64,000 nt of DNA, taken from Siderastrea siderea (lineage: Eukaryota > Cnidaria > Anthozoa > Scleractinia > Rhizangiidae). Location: assembly GCA_964030785.1 (NCBI GenBank), contig OZ034967.1, forward strand, positions 57,704,665-57,768,664, written 5' to 3'. The notes under the pieces were generated by a model. That model worked only from the letters and a program-made list of their open reading frames with translations, had not been told where the DNA came from and made no database searches. Positions within the stretch are counted from its first letter, which is position 1. Every line of letters starts with the position of its first letter. This document shows, one piece after another, positions 47,841 to 55,792 of the stretch. The position numbers and the translations under genes were made by a program.

Positions 47841-48303
47841 AGTAGTTTATGAGATGGGGGTACGAGCGCATTGATCAAATTTGGGTAAATTTGACTCAAA
47901 ACTTTTCGAGCGCAGTAGTCAAATTTACCCAAAACTTGTGAATGGGAGTACGAGCGCAGTTGTCAATTTTCCTCCAAGCTATATTGATGAGAATACGAGC
48001 GCAGTAGTCAAATCTTTTGCTAAATTTGACTGAAAAGTTTCCAGTCAAATATTTCAAAATTTTACTCAAATTTGACTGGAAACTTTCCAACCAAATTTTC
48101 AAAGTCTATTATTACCGTAAGCATAACTTGTCACACCATTTTTATGAATATATCTTTTATCATCAAAGCAGCTGAGTGATGTTTTATTCACCATATAGCT
48201 ACCAATTCGATGTTTTTCACTTTTGATTAGTCTCATCATGTGACGCATCTGTTTTCGGTTGAAAAGCGTATTTTTGTAATTCTTGTGTTGTATTTTTTGT
48301 TTT
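47841..48303 (+). repeat. Polinton left terminal inverted repeat (463 bp)
   Basis: Inverted complement of 62075-62537. It starts agtagtttatgag. The outer part contains four CGAGCGCA boxes at 47863, 47907, 47951 and 47996, spaced 44-45 bp apart. The inner part is a reverse copy of the last 68 codons of the polymerase gene. The identical 68-codon shadow ORF appears in both repeats. Confidence 0.95.
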
Positions 48304-48527
48304 TACTCGCGTGACTTCATACAACAGGGACTTTCCCGAGGAAATGAGTCATTAGATTGTTATGTAATATCAGATGAACTTGTATTTAAAGTAAAGTTTA
48401 TCAGTAAAGTTTGTCAGTAAAGTTTATTGGTGAAGTTTGTTGGTAAAGTTTATTAGTAAAGTTTGTTAGTAAAGTTTGTTATTTCTTAGAAAAGTAGACT
48501 TGTGCTATATAATAAATGTGAAAATGT
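48304..48527. repeat. 13-bp tandem array between TIR and fibre gene
   Basis: 48392-48482 is seven consecutive 13-bp units of 'taaagtttrttag' type. It is 3' of the fibre gene and just inside the terminal repeat; function unknown. Confidence 0.85.
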
Positions 48528-50216
48528 TTATGGTACTCTATATTCAATCAACAGTAACAGTTCCACATTTTTTATAACCGAAGACAATTCCACACCCATA
48601 TGACCAAACGCTAGTACTAAATTGATATTTATTGTCTGTGATTTAGTTGATTGGGTTGAAGTGTAAGTGATTGATTGAGTTAAATGGTCACTGTGTTTTA
48701 TTTTTAAAGAAATAGGTGTATATCGTCTTTTGACTTTGAAATAGAGCACTGTTATAGTTAATATGTGGCTATGATTTGGAATAATTATTTTATCACAACC
48801 ATTTAATAAAAATGTGTTTCCGTTTTTCGTATTCAAAATCCCATTTATGTAATGAATGGAACCACGCAAACGATGTCCGTTTAAAGATAAATCTGTTTCC
48901 ATCACCAATTTTCCATTCTCAATTACAAAAGCGGTGTCATAGACACTTGGGTCAACGTTTGAAATTGTTTCTTTTACACCATAAACAATAAGATGTCCAA
49001 TTGTTAAAAGTGATGGAAAAGTAACTGTACCATGTAGATCGAGATAAATGAATTGTGGAGGTGAGCTACCCCATCGGTGAAAATTGATAACTGTTTTGGT
49101 ATAGTTTTCGAATGTTTTTGTTGCATAATTAGAAATTGAAATCGTAGTGCCTTGCACTGCCACACTCAACTCACTCATTTCCGGCGGAAACCATTCAACT
49201 ACTAAAGTATAGTAACCGACTGGAAGTTTATAAAGGTTAAAACCGAGGCGTGATTGGTACTGGTTTGGTGAGCTTTTTTGAAACAGGAGTTTAAGTTGGT
49301 AAGCTTTTTTATTAATTTGATGTGGAGAATTGGAAAAATCAACAATACCCAAAACCTGAATATTTAATTCACTTGAAGATTCGTCGTCGTTTTCCATTAA
49401 ATATCTGAAGGCGTCTTTTTTTTGTCCTGAATTAATAATCTGAGATTCATGAATTTTTTGAGTGACAAGATTTCTCAAATCTGTTATTTCATTTTCCATT
49501 AACTCAACATTAACTGCGGATTTCGAATTTTTTGAATCGGTTTGTAAGTTAATAATTTTATTGTTATTTAAATTCAAGTCTCCCGACATACTTGTTGTGC
49601 CATCAAGTTTGAGATAATTTTTTTGCGAGTTAGTGATTCTCTGAGTGATATATTCTACAGTAGCAACGTCTTTTTGGTTTACTGGAAATTTGACATTGGT
49701 GATTGCATTATCTTTCATATCAATAGTAGTGTCCTTATCTAATTTTTTCACAAGCTGATTATCAACATATTTTTTATTTACTCCATGGTCTGAATTAACT
49801 GGGTTTTTGATATTTGTTATGAAATGGTTGTTCATGTCTAAAGATTGTAGCATAGACCCACCTTCTTTTTTACTCAAAAATATATTCCGAGCTGTGTTAT
49901 AAGAAATGGCTTTATTCGTGTTTCCATGAATTGGGTACGGCTGTGGTTGTAAAATTAGGTCTCCGTTCATAGTTGCTCCTGTCTTTTTCACAAACTGAGT
50001 TGTATCCGCACTTGGAATCTTAGCTATTTCACTATCTAACTGGCTTTTTGTGACCACATCATTATTATTGGTTCCTTGTTTTACATTCACTAATTTTTTA
50101 TTCTGCATATCATAATCATTATTAGCATCTAATTTAAATCCAATACCAGGTAAACCTCTAACACCTCTCACAGCTGTAGAATGCTTATAATTTAATACTC
50201 CGTTGTAGAAACTCAT
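48528..50216 (-). CDS. Tail-fibre-like repeat protein (562 aa)
   Basis: The N-terminal 30 residues include GVRGLPGIGFKL. Residues about 34-241 then contain at least four units of the kind 'LDMNNHxITNIKNPVNxxDxVNKKYVD' (about 34-60, 126-152, 164-190, 211-241). This is the classic pattern of phage tail-fibre and receptor-binding shafts, where each unit alternates a strand with an alpha turn. The C-terminal half (about 290-562) is beta-rich with no recognised fold and could be a receptor-binding head. It lies 12 nt after the ATPase stop, with TTAATAAAATG at its start. Probably a vertex fibre for host attachment; the assignment is from pattern, not homology search. Confidence 0.6.
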   Translation of the reverse strand: MSFYNGVLNYKHSTAVRGVRGLPGIGFKLDANNDYDMQNKKLVNVKQGTNNNDVVTKSQLDSEIAKIPSADTTQFVKKTGATMNGDLILQPQPYPIHGNTNKAISYNTARNIFLSKKEGGSMLQSLDMNNHFITNIKNPVNSDHGVNKKYVDNQLVKKLDKDTTIDMKDNAITNVKFPVNQKDVATVEYITQRITNSQKNYLKLDGTTSMSGDLNLNNNKIINLQTDSKNSKSAVNVELMENEITDLRNLVTQKIHESQIINSGQKKDAFRYLMENDDESSSELNIQVLGIVDFSNSPHQINKKAYQLKLLFQKSSPNQYQSRLGFNLYKLPVGYYTLVVEWFPPEMSELSVAVQGTTISISNYATKTFENYTKTVINFHRWGSSPPQFIYLDLHGTVTFPSLLTIGHLIVYGVKETISNVDPSVYDTAFVIENGKLVMETDLSLNGHRLRGSIHYINGILNTKNGNTFLLNGCDKIIIPNHSHILTITVLYFKVKRRYTPISLKIKHSDHLTQSITYTSTQSTKSQTININLVLAFGHMGVELSSVIKNVELLLLIEYRVP

Positions 50217-50228
50217 TTTATTAACTCT

Positions 50229-50873
50229 TCAGATTATTTTAGTGAAATTTTTTGCGTTGAATTTTCGTGGCTTATCAACATACAGAAAAGTGTACGGTTC
50301 TTTTGTTGCTGAGAGGTAGTCGTCTTTGTTAATGTTCAATTCTTGACATATCCTACTCTGTTCATTCTTGCTTGGAAAATCGAAAATGCAGTGATGGGAA
50401 CAGTTTAATCTGATGGTTTTGTCTGTATTGTAAAAAGACTGAGACAGATAGATACAGCTGCAATTTTTATTTCGAGAGTTTGTGAAATAGTTTCGTATCT
50501 CTTGATCATTTTTGGTTCCGGTGTTAAGGTAATCATCGAAAATGATTAACTTTTGATTTCCATCATCCATGTTAGGTAAAGGAATTATCTCACCGTTGCT
50601 AGCTTCAATGATATTATAACCGTATTTTTTTGAAAGAGGTTCAAATGTTTGTAACAAATATTGATACTTGTTCTGTTGCAAGTTTTTAGCATATAGATAG
50701 ACCTTGTCAAAAAATAACAGGGGTTTGTTTATCATGTGAAGCAAAAGATTGGTTTTACCACTTCCACTGGGAGCGCAGATTAACATTCTGAAACATCTAT
50801 CTGGCATATAAGGATATAATTGGGTGAAATTACTGTCTTCATCACCTTTTACATCGTAGTTTGGTATTTCCAT
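50229..50873 (-). CDS. Packaging ATPase (FtsK/HerA, A32-like; 214 aa)
   Basis: Walker A APSGSGKT at residues 34-41 and Walker B LIIFDD at 109-114, followed by NSRNKNCSCIYLSQSFY, which fits the sensor region of virus packaging ATPases. The length is normal for Polintons. The enzyme would pump element DNA into capsids. It begins ATAAATAAATG and is divergent from the 50974 gene across a 100-bp intergenic region with a 15-bp-stem hairpin. The fibre gene follows on the same strand. Confidence 0.9.
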   Translation of the reverse strand: MEIPNYDVKGDEDSNFTQLYPYMPDRCFRMLICAPSGSGKTNLLLHMINKPLLFFDKVYLYAKNLQQNKYQYLLQTFEPLSKKYGYNIIEASNGEIIPLPNMDDGNQKLIIFDDYLNTGTKNDQEIRNYFTNSRNKNCSCIYLSQSFYNTDKTIRLNCSHHCIFDFPSKNEQSRICQELNINKDDYLSATKEPYTFLYVDKPRKFNAKNFTKII

Positions 50874-50901
50874 TTATTTATCCACAAGAATTTTTTCAAG
50901 C

Positions 50902-50942
50902 AACTCGCATTGCAACACGCAATACGAGTTGCAATGCGAGTT
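50902..50942. promoter_or_regulatory. Hairpin in divergent promoter region
   Basis: aactcgcattgcaac (50902-50916) and its perfect complement (50928-50942) form a 15-bp stem with an 11-nt loop between the ATPase and the 50974 gene. It may be an operator or mark the bidirectional promoter (inference). Confidence 0.6.
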
Positions 50943-50973
50943 TTTTTTATATTTTTTGTTTCGATTTAATAAA

Positions 50974-51927
50974 ATGAGTTTGCTAAAGTGGAAAGAAATG
51001 GCCGAAAAAAGATCGAAAATTGGCCAAAATGTCAACGAAGTCAGAGAAACTTTGAAACAAAAGAAAATAACCGATTTAATGGACGATGTTGAAGCGAAGA
51101 AGCTTTTTAAACCGATAACATCCGGTTTGAAGGAGTTGGCACAGCCACAACCTTTGAAAAGACGAATGAGGAAAAAAGCAGAGGTTCCAGATTATGGCAT
51201 CAATTTAGAAGATGAAGTTCCGGATTACAATCTCGAAGATTTGTTCCATGAACCTGAAAATACCAAGCAGCTTGTCCCAAAACCACCATCTTATGATGAT
51301 GTTTTGAAAGAGTTGGAAACGGGGGAAAAGAAAATATTTGTCAATCCTGATTATTTGCAAGAAGATGAAGGTCCAGATTATGAGATTTTTGAAGAAGATA
51401 GAATAAATGAGCCTTTAGATGAACTCGGATTGGCAAATTATGATGACATTGAAGCACAACTCGAAAGAGAAGATATGACAGAAAAAACAAAAAATTCTTT
51501 CCTGTCAAAGAAAATAGAAAATGCTGTTATGAAAAGACAACAACTTCCGGGTTATAAAACACAAATTACAAAGCAGTTGAACAAAGGTTTGATAAGCCAA
51601 TCTGAGGCACAATTCAGAAGAAAGGTTATCGACGACGCCAGAAAAGTTCTCAACGATTATATCAATTTCAACAAAAATAAGTTGAAGAGTTTCAAAGGTT
51701 CCGGTCTCAAAGGAAAGAAAACAAAACGAGGTGGAAAAGCCGTTGCAGTTTTCATCAATCCCGAAGAAGCCATCAAAAAATTGGGATTAATAGTCGGTTC
51801 GATTGATGCCGGAAACAATAGCATTGAACTCAGAAACACAGGTGTTGCCATTCTCGATATTTTGTTGAGAAATTTCATAATCAGCAAGGATAAATACAAC
51901 AAAATTTATAAAAACTTTTTCATGTAA
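50974..51927 (+). CDS. Polinton protein with PPSY and VPDY motifs (317 aa)
   Basis: Start chosen at the ATG after TTTAATAAA; a longer frame upstream has no ATG. The N-terminal part is basic and helical. The middle is acidic with three PDY-containing repeats (EVPDYG, EVPDYN, EGPDYE) and a KPPSYDD motif, a PPxY match of the kind that recruits WW-domain ubiquitin ligases and ESCRT in viruses. A Lys/Gly-rich stretch (SFKGSGLKGKKTKRGGK) precedes a compact helical C-terminal domain (INPEEAIKKLGLIVGSIDAGNNS...). I know of similar C-terminal domains in other Polinton proteins but no function. Virion or scaffold role is a guess. Confidence 0.75.
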   Translation: MSLLKWKEMAEKRSKIGQNVNEVRETLKQKKITDLMDDVEAKKLFKPITSGLKELAQPQPLKRRMRKKAEVPDYGINLEDEVPDYNLEDLFHEPENTKQLVPKPPSYDDVLKELETGEKKIFVNPDYLQEDEGPDYEIFEEDRINEPLDELGLANYDDIEAQLEREDMTEKTKNSFLSKKIENAVMKRQQLPGYKTQITKQLNKGLISQSEAQFRRKVIDDARKVLNDYINFNKNKLKSFKGSGLKGKKTKRGGKAVAVFINPEEAIKKLGLIVGSIDAGNNSIELRNTGVAILDILLRNFIISKDKYNKIYKNFFM

Positions 51928-51932
51928 AATAA

Positions 51933-52697
51933 ATGAAGACTACATTGATAGTTTCCTCTCACAACGTCAAGAAACAAACAAAAAATAAACCCAGTGATTT
52001 CACAATCAGATATAATCAACCAATAATACTTGATCCAAACAGACAATATGAACTTGGTTTAGGTCGAATTATATCCATGTCTTTCACATGGTTCAATATC
52101 ACATCAGAGTTGAACAACCAAAAAATAAAATACTCTTCAGATGGTGGAAAAACTTGGAAAGATATAATCTTCCCACCGGGCACATGGAATTATGTTAGTT
52201 TCAATAATTTTATCAAGCAACAGACAAAAATAACAACTTCAAGCTCGACCACGTATCCAATTACATTGCAATTCAACAACACAACTTTTAAAACAACAGT
52301 AAATCTTGCAACAAACTACCGACTGGACCTGACAACATCGAATTTTGGCGATCTGATTGGCTTCAACAAACGAATTTTAACCAGTTCAAGTAATGGCGAC
52401 TACACACCAAATCTCAGTCAAGATACAGAGATTTTGAACATACATTGTGATCTCATTTCGGAGAGTCTTGTTGATGAACATGAAACGGATATTATTTACA
52501 CATTTGGAACAAATGATTTACAACCATCTTATGCTTTCACCAAGGAGCCATTGAGAGTTCAATATTACCCAGTGAATAAGTACATGATACACACTCTGCG
52601 GATTTACATTACCGATGGAAAAAGACGAATTATTGATTTAAACGACGCCGATACATCATTTTCTCTGATTTTGAGAGAAAAAAAAAATAACGGTTAA
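51933..52697 (+). CDS. Penton-like minor capsid protein (254 aa)
   Basis: A mostly beta-strand protein whose N-terminal part (PSDFTIRYNQPIILDPNRQYELGLGRIISMSFTWFNIT region, about residues 20-60) follows the layout of single-jelly-roll penton proteins of Polintons and virophages. It lies five nt after the previous stop, with AAATAAATG at its start. It would form the capsid vertices together with the major capsid protein encoded two genes downstream. Confidence 0.7.
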   Translation: MKTTLIVSSHNVKKQTKNKPSDFTIRYNQPIILDPNRQYELGLGRIISMSFTWFNITSELNNQKIKYSSDGGKTWKDIIFPPGTWNYVSFNNFIKQQTKITTSSSTTYPITLQFNNTTFKTTVNLATNYRLDLTTSNFGDLIGFNKRILTSSSNGDYTPNLSQDTEILNIHCDLISESLVDEHETDIIYTFGTNDLQPSYAFTKEPLRVQYYPVNKYMIHTLRIYITDGKRRIIDLNDADTSFSLILREKKNNG

Positions 52698-52706
52698 TTA
52701 TAAAAA

Positions 52707-53153
52707 ATGATCGTGAATGATTACAAAAGAATTTATCATCCAAGTCTTGGAAGATTCGTTTACAAACACATAGGATCAGGTTTGATTGTGGACAATATTT
52801 TCAAACCTGTTAAAATGATTGCGAATAAACTTTTGAAACCCATCGCCAAAAAAGCTTTGAAATCGGGAATAGAAAGTGCCGGCGACAAAATTGGTAAAAA
52901 AGTTGTTGAAAAAATTGCTGAAAAATCTGGCCATCTTTTCATAAAAGACCTTCAGAAAAAAAATCCCAAATCAACAAAGAAACAAAAAGGGAAAGATTTT
53001 GATGAAATTTTGGACGGATTGGTTTCCGAAAAACAAATTCCAAAACAAGAAGATTATAACGTATTGTTGAATAGAATGATTTCTGGAGAGGGGTATAAAA
53101 AAAAAAAACAAAAAAAAAGTTTCATTGATATAAATGACTTTCAGAACAAGTGA
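52707..53153 (+). CDS. Basic minor virion protein (148 aa)
   Basis: Starts MIVNDYKRIYHPSLGRFVYKHIGSG, then an amphipathic Lys-rich helix region (about 30-90) reminiscent of membrane-active or core proteins of adenovirus-like virions. ISGEG near residue 133 fits the (M/I/L)xGx|G pattern cut by adenain-type proteases. The gene ends in A-rich sequence and overlaps the major capsid start by 20 nt in a different frame. Precise family not certain. Confidence 0.6.
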   Translation: MIVNDYKRIYHPSLGRFVYKHIGSGLIVDNIFKPVKMIANKLLKPIAKKALKSGIESAGDKIGKKVVEKIAEKSGHLFIKDLQKKNPKSTKKQKGKDFDEILDGLVSEKQIPKQEDYNVLLNRMISGEGYKKKKQKKSFIDINDFQNK

Positions 53154-54423
53154 TAAAGTACAAAGATATGAACTGGTTAGATTCTCTCTTGACAATATCA
53201 TCGAACAACCCGGAAACGATAATTCTCAGAAGAAAACAGGATATAAATTCACAATAACGGACAGATCCACCCTTTTCGATTATTTCAACGGGTATTTTGA
53301 GGTGACAAAAGAACTTCAAAAGAAAGCCGACGGATCGGGTTTTGCGGCGGCCGATCGAATTTCAATGATCAATGGGTCACATTCTCTCATCAGGCATATG
53401 GTCATTAAATCTGCCGGTAAAATAGTTTATGATAGTGACAATATTCACAGAGTTGTGAATGTCAAAAATTTGTTGGAATACGGCGATGATTATAGCAGAT
53501 CGGTGGCAAAAAATAGTTTTTGGTATCTTGACACGGAAAATTCAACGGCAAATACGAATTCTGGTTTTGAACAAAGGCGACTTTTAACTCAGGCAAGACA
53601 GAACAATGGTGGTGGAGGACCGAGAAGCGTGAATGAGATCATTCCATTGAATAGATATAGTTTCTTTGAGGAATTGGAAGACAAAATGCTACCTCCAATG
53701 CAGCTCACTTTCGAACTGGACTTGAATGATGATGATGAATTGATTCACAAAGCGGCCGGTGCCGATGATGGACGAGTTGTTGTCACAAGATTTTATCTTT
53801 GGCTTCCAAAAATTGTCCCCAAAGATAGTGTATATAGTGAATTCGTGGAAGATTTTCTCAAACCGACCAAATGGATGTATATGAAAGACATGTATATTCA
53901 GAGTGCGAATACAAGAGCTGTCCAAAACATGTTTCAAATTAGTCCGGCCATCGACAATGTTGAACATGTATTCATTTATCTGCAGAGAACCAATGGTCCT
54001 AACAATGAGGAATCCGAAAGGACCCCCTTCATTTTTGATACTTTCAAGCTGAATGCAGCCGATACCAATAGCTCTCTTGCATCGTGTCGTTTGGAGTATG
54101 GAAACAGTACTTTTTATCCTGAATTGGAGTATGATGCAGATTCGAAATCAAGAATCTTCAACGATTTAATGTCTTATGCTTTCAGAAAGAATGATGTGAA
54201 AACAGGAACGCAGTTGAACATTCACAATTTCACATCAATTTACGGTCTTGTTTATTTCGATCTCACTTATCAAAAAGAGTCTGTCACAAGGGATCCAAAA
54301 CAACTGATTTTGAACTACAGATTGAATGTGGCGCCGGCAGCTGATGTGAGAGCTCATGCCATTGTATTTTACAAAAATGAGATCATTGTCAACAAGGTTG
54401 GAAATGAACTCATGATTGTTTGA
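53134..54423 (+). CDS. Major capsid protein, double jelly-roll (429 aa)
   Basis: The order of motifs is that of Polinton major capsid proteins: an N-terminal strand region (FDYFNGYFEV), MINGSHSLIRHMVIKSAGKIVYD, the VKNLLEYGDDYSRS helix, PLNRYSFFEELEDKMLPPMQLTFELDLNDDDELI at mid-protein, and a C-terminal LNYRLNVAPAADVRAHAIVFYKNEI strand pair. Its length is within range. The ATG follows GATATAA and overlaps the previous gene. The last codons and the 3' flank were copied downstream by a later tandem duplication (see 54405-54918). Confidence 0.85.
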   Translation: MTFRTSDKVQRYELVRFSLDNIIEQPGNDNSQKKTGYKFTITDRSTLFDYFNGYFEVTKELQKKADGSGFAAADRISMINGSHSLIRHMVIKSAGKIVYDSDNIHRVVNVKNLLEYGDDYSRSVAKNSFWYLDTENSTANTNSGFEQRRLLTQARQNNGGGGPRSVNEIIPLNRYSFFEELEDKMLPPMQLTFELDLNDDDELIHKAAGADDGRVVVTRFYLWLPKIVPKDSVYSEFVEDFLKPTKWMYMKDMYIQSANTRAVQNMFQISPAIDNVEHVFIYLQRTNGPNNEESERTPFIFDTFKLNAADTNSSLASCRLEYGNSTFYPELEYDADSKSRIFNDLMSYAFRKNDVKTGTQLNIHNFTSIYGLVYFDLTYQKESVTRDPKQLILNYRLNVAPAADVRAHAIVFYKNEIIVNKVGNELMIV

Positions 54424-54441
54424 TTCGAAAAAATTCGTGAA

Positions 54442-54470
54442 TTTATTTTATTTCGTTGAAATAAAATAAA
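54442..54470. promoter_or_regulatory. Hairpin abutting start codon of 54470 gene
   Basis: A perfect 13-bp stem with a 3-nt loop (tttattttatttc gtt gaaataaaataaa); the last stem base is the A of the ATG. A related hairpin (54953-54980, 11-bp stem) precedes the next gene. Confidence 0.7.
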
Positions 54471-54919
54471 TGGAAACAGAACTACATGAAATAAATGTCA
54501 CACTTTCAAAGTATCAGAAAGAAAAAATTTGTAAAGCTTTTCACAACCGTGAAAAAATCTTACTGAGGTTGAAAAATGATGCCCTCAGAGGAAGTGATAC
54601 TCTTCTTGTTCCTTCAAAGTCATTAAAAAGGATGAAAGATGATGCCCCCAACGGAAGTGATACTATTCTTGATAAATCAACTTTCATTGAAAGGTTGGAA
54701 AATGGTACTCTTTTTGTAAATTCAACGACCGATGAAAGGATGGAAAATTATTGTCTTCTTTTTCATCCAACGGTTGTTGAAAGGTTGGAAAGTAAACGAA
54801 AGAATGAGTATAAAGGAATGGAAATATTTTTGGATTATTCATTAATAACTGACTTAACAAAAGATTCTGTCACTCGGAATATAGAAAAACTGATTGAATG
54901 TGGTGCCGACTGCCATTGA
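54470..54919 (+). CDS. Truncated paralog of the minor virion protein (149 aa)
   Basis: The N-terminal 45 residues match the next gene closely (EINVTLSxxQKxKxxKAFHNREx...LRLKNDALxGSDTLLVPS). They are followed by degenerate internal repeats of the GSDT(L/I)L unit and RLE(N/S) segments, and an unrelated C-terminus lacking the hydrophobic and Gly-rich part. It arose by tandem duplication and may be a diverging or dying copy; the ORF is nevertheless open. Confidence 0.65.
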   Translation: METELHEINVTLSKYQKEKICKAFHNREKILLRLKNDALRGSDTLLVPSKSLKRMKDDAPNGSDTILDKSTFIERLENGTLFVNSTTDERMENYCLLFHPTVVERLESKRKNEYKGMEIFLDYSLITDLTKDSVTRNIEKLIECGADCH

Positions 54920-54985
54920 ACTCATGATTGTTTGATTCGAAAAAATCGTGAATTTATTTTATTTTCATCAATAAAATAAAATAAA

Positions 54986-55792
54986 ATGTCTACAGAACTA
55001 TACGAAATAAATGTCACACTTTCTGATTTTCAGAAAATGAAACTTAGTAAAGCTTTTCACAACCGTGAAACAATCAAACTGAGGTTGAAAAATGATGCCC
55101 TCAGCGGAAGTGATACTCTTCTTGTTCCTTCAACAATCGTTAAAAGGTTGGAAAAGAACCGCAATATGAATAAAGGAATGGAAATAAAACTGGCCAAGAC
55201 CAATATCAGAAAACAGGTTGGTGGTTCACTTTTGAGTTCAATCTTGTCACTCGGTCGAACTTTCGGACCGACATTGGCAAAAACACTGGGATTGTCGGCT
55301 CTCGCCGGTGTCGCTTCTGAAGGAGCATCTCAGATTGTCAAAAAGATATCTGGAGGTTCACAAACTGGTGGTTTTCTCATTCCAAATTCTAAAATAGATC
55401 AACTCGTCGCAAATAAACATCTTTTGAGTGAAAAACAAAAAAGAGATATTATTAATGCAATCCAAACCGGTTCCGGTGTTCATATAAAACCAACAAAAAA
55501 ACAAACTGGTGGTTTTCTCGGCACCCTTCTTGCGTCGATCGGTGTTCCACTCGCTCTCGAAGCTTTCAAAAAGATGGTGGGAGGTTCAGGAGGAGTTCCA
55601 AGAATTGGAAAACCACCACTCAAGAAAGATGGTGGATCGGCTCCCAGAATGGGAATATATCAACCACCGCCTCCATTTTATGGAACATGGGAAAACTTTG
55701 GTGGAGGAAAAAAAAAAAAGTCGGGGGAAGGGTTGCTCCTTGGGAAAAACAGTCCATTCAAAGGGATTCCACTGTTGGGGTCAATACTTTGA
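54986..55792 (+). CDS. Minor virion protein, possible pVI-like (268 aa)
   Basis: The N-terminal domain (1-65) is EINVTLSDFQKMKLSKAFHNRE..., a domain widespread in Polintons. It is followed by a hydrophobic helix stretch (about 85-115, SILSLGRTFGPTLAKTLGLSALAGVASEGA) and Gly-rich segments with candidate protease sites ISGG|S and MVGG|S. The tail ends GIPLLGSIL. By layout it resembles membrane-lytic internal capsid proteins. Within its 3' end a run of 12 A residues (55708-55719) lies where the -1 frame opens into the protease. Confidence 0.7.
   Translation: MSTELYEINVTLSDFQKMKLSKAFHNRETIKLRLKNDALSGSDTLLVPSTIVKRLEKNRNMNKGMEIKLAKTNIRKQVGGSLLSSILSLGRTFGPTLAKTLGLSALAGVASEGASQIVKKISGGSQTGGFLIPNSKIDQLVANKHLLSEKQKRDIINAIQTGSGVHIKPTKKQTGGFLGTLLASIGVPLALEAFKKMVGGSGGVPRIGKPPLKKDGGSAPRMGIYQPPPPFYGTWENFGGGKKKKSGEGLLLGKNSPFKGIPLLGSIL

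Larger units (their letters stand above)
54405..54984 (+). repeat. Tandem duplication boundary repeat
   Basis: 'tgaactcatgattgtttgattcgaaaaaa..tcgtgaatttatttta' at 54405-54450 recurs at 54917-54962, 512 bp downstream, followed in both cases by homologous ORF starts. The copied block includes the last codons of the capsid gene, which shows the direction of duplication. Confidence 0.85.

Noticed and set aside
47896..48102. 68-codon ORF in the left TIR (and its twin at 62276-62482)
   Set aside because: Identical shadow ORFs in the two inverted repeats, overlapping phased boxes; no sign of translation.
48528..50216. Contamination by phage or bacterial DNA suggested by tail-fibre repeats
   Set aside because: The gene sits between a Polinton TIR and ATPase, shares the AATAAAATG leader, and the element is flanked by a target duplication in host DNA.
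53098..53153. Frameshift between the 148-aa protein and the capsid gene at the A-runs (53099-53118)
   Set aside because: The capsid frame is +1, not -1, the capsid gene has its own ATG with an ATATAA leader, and no downstream structure is seen.
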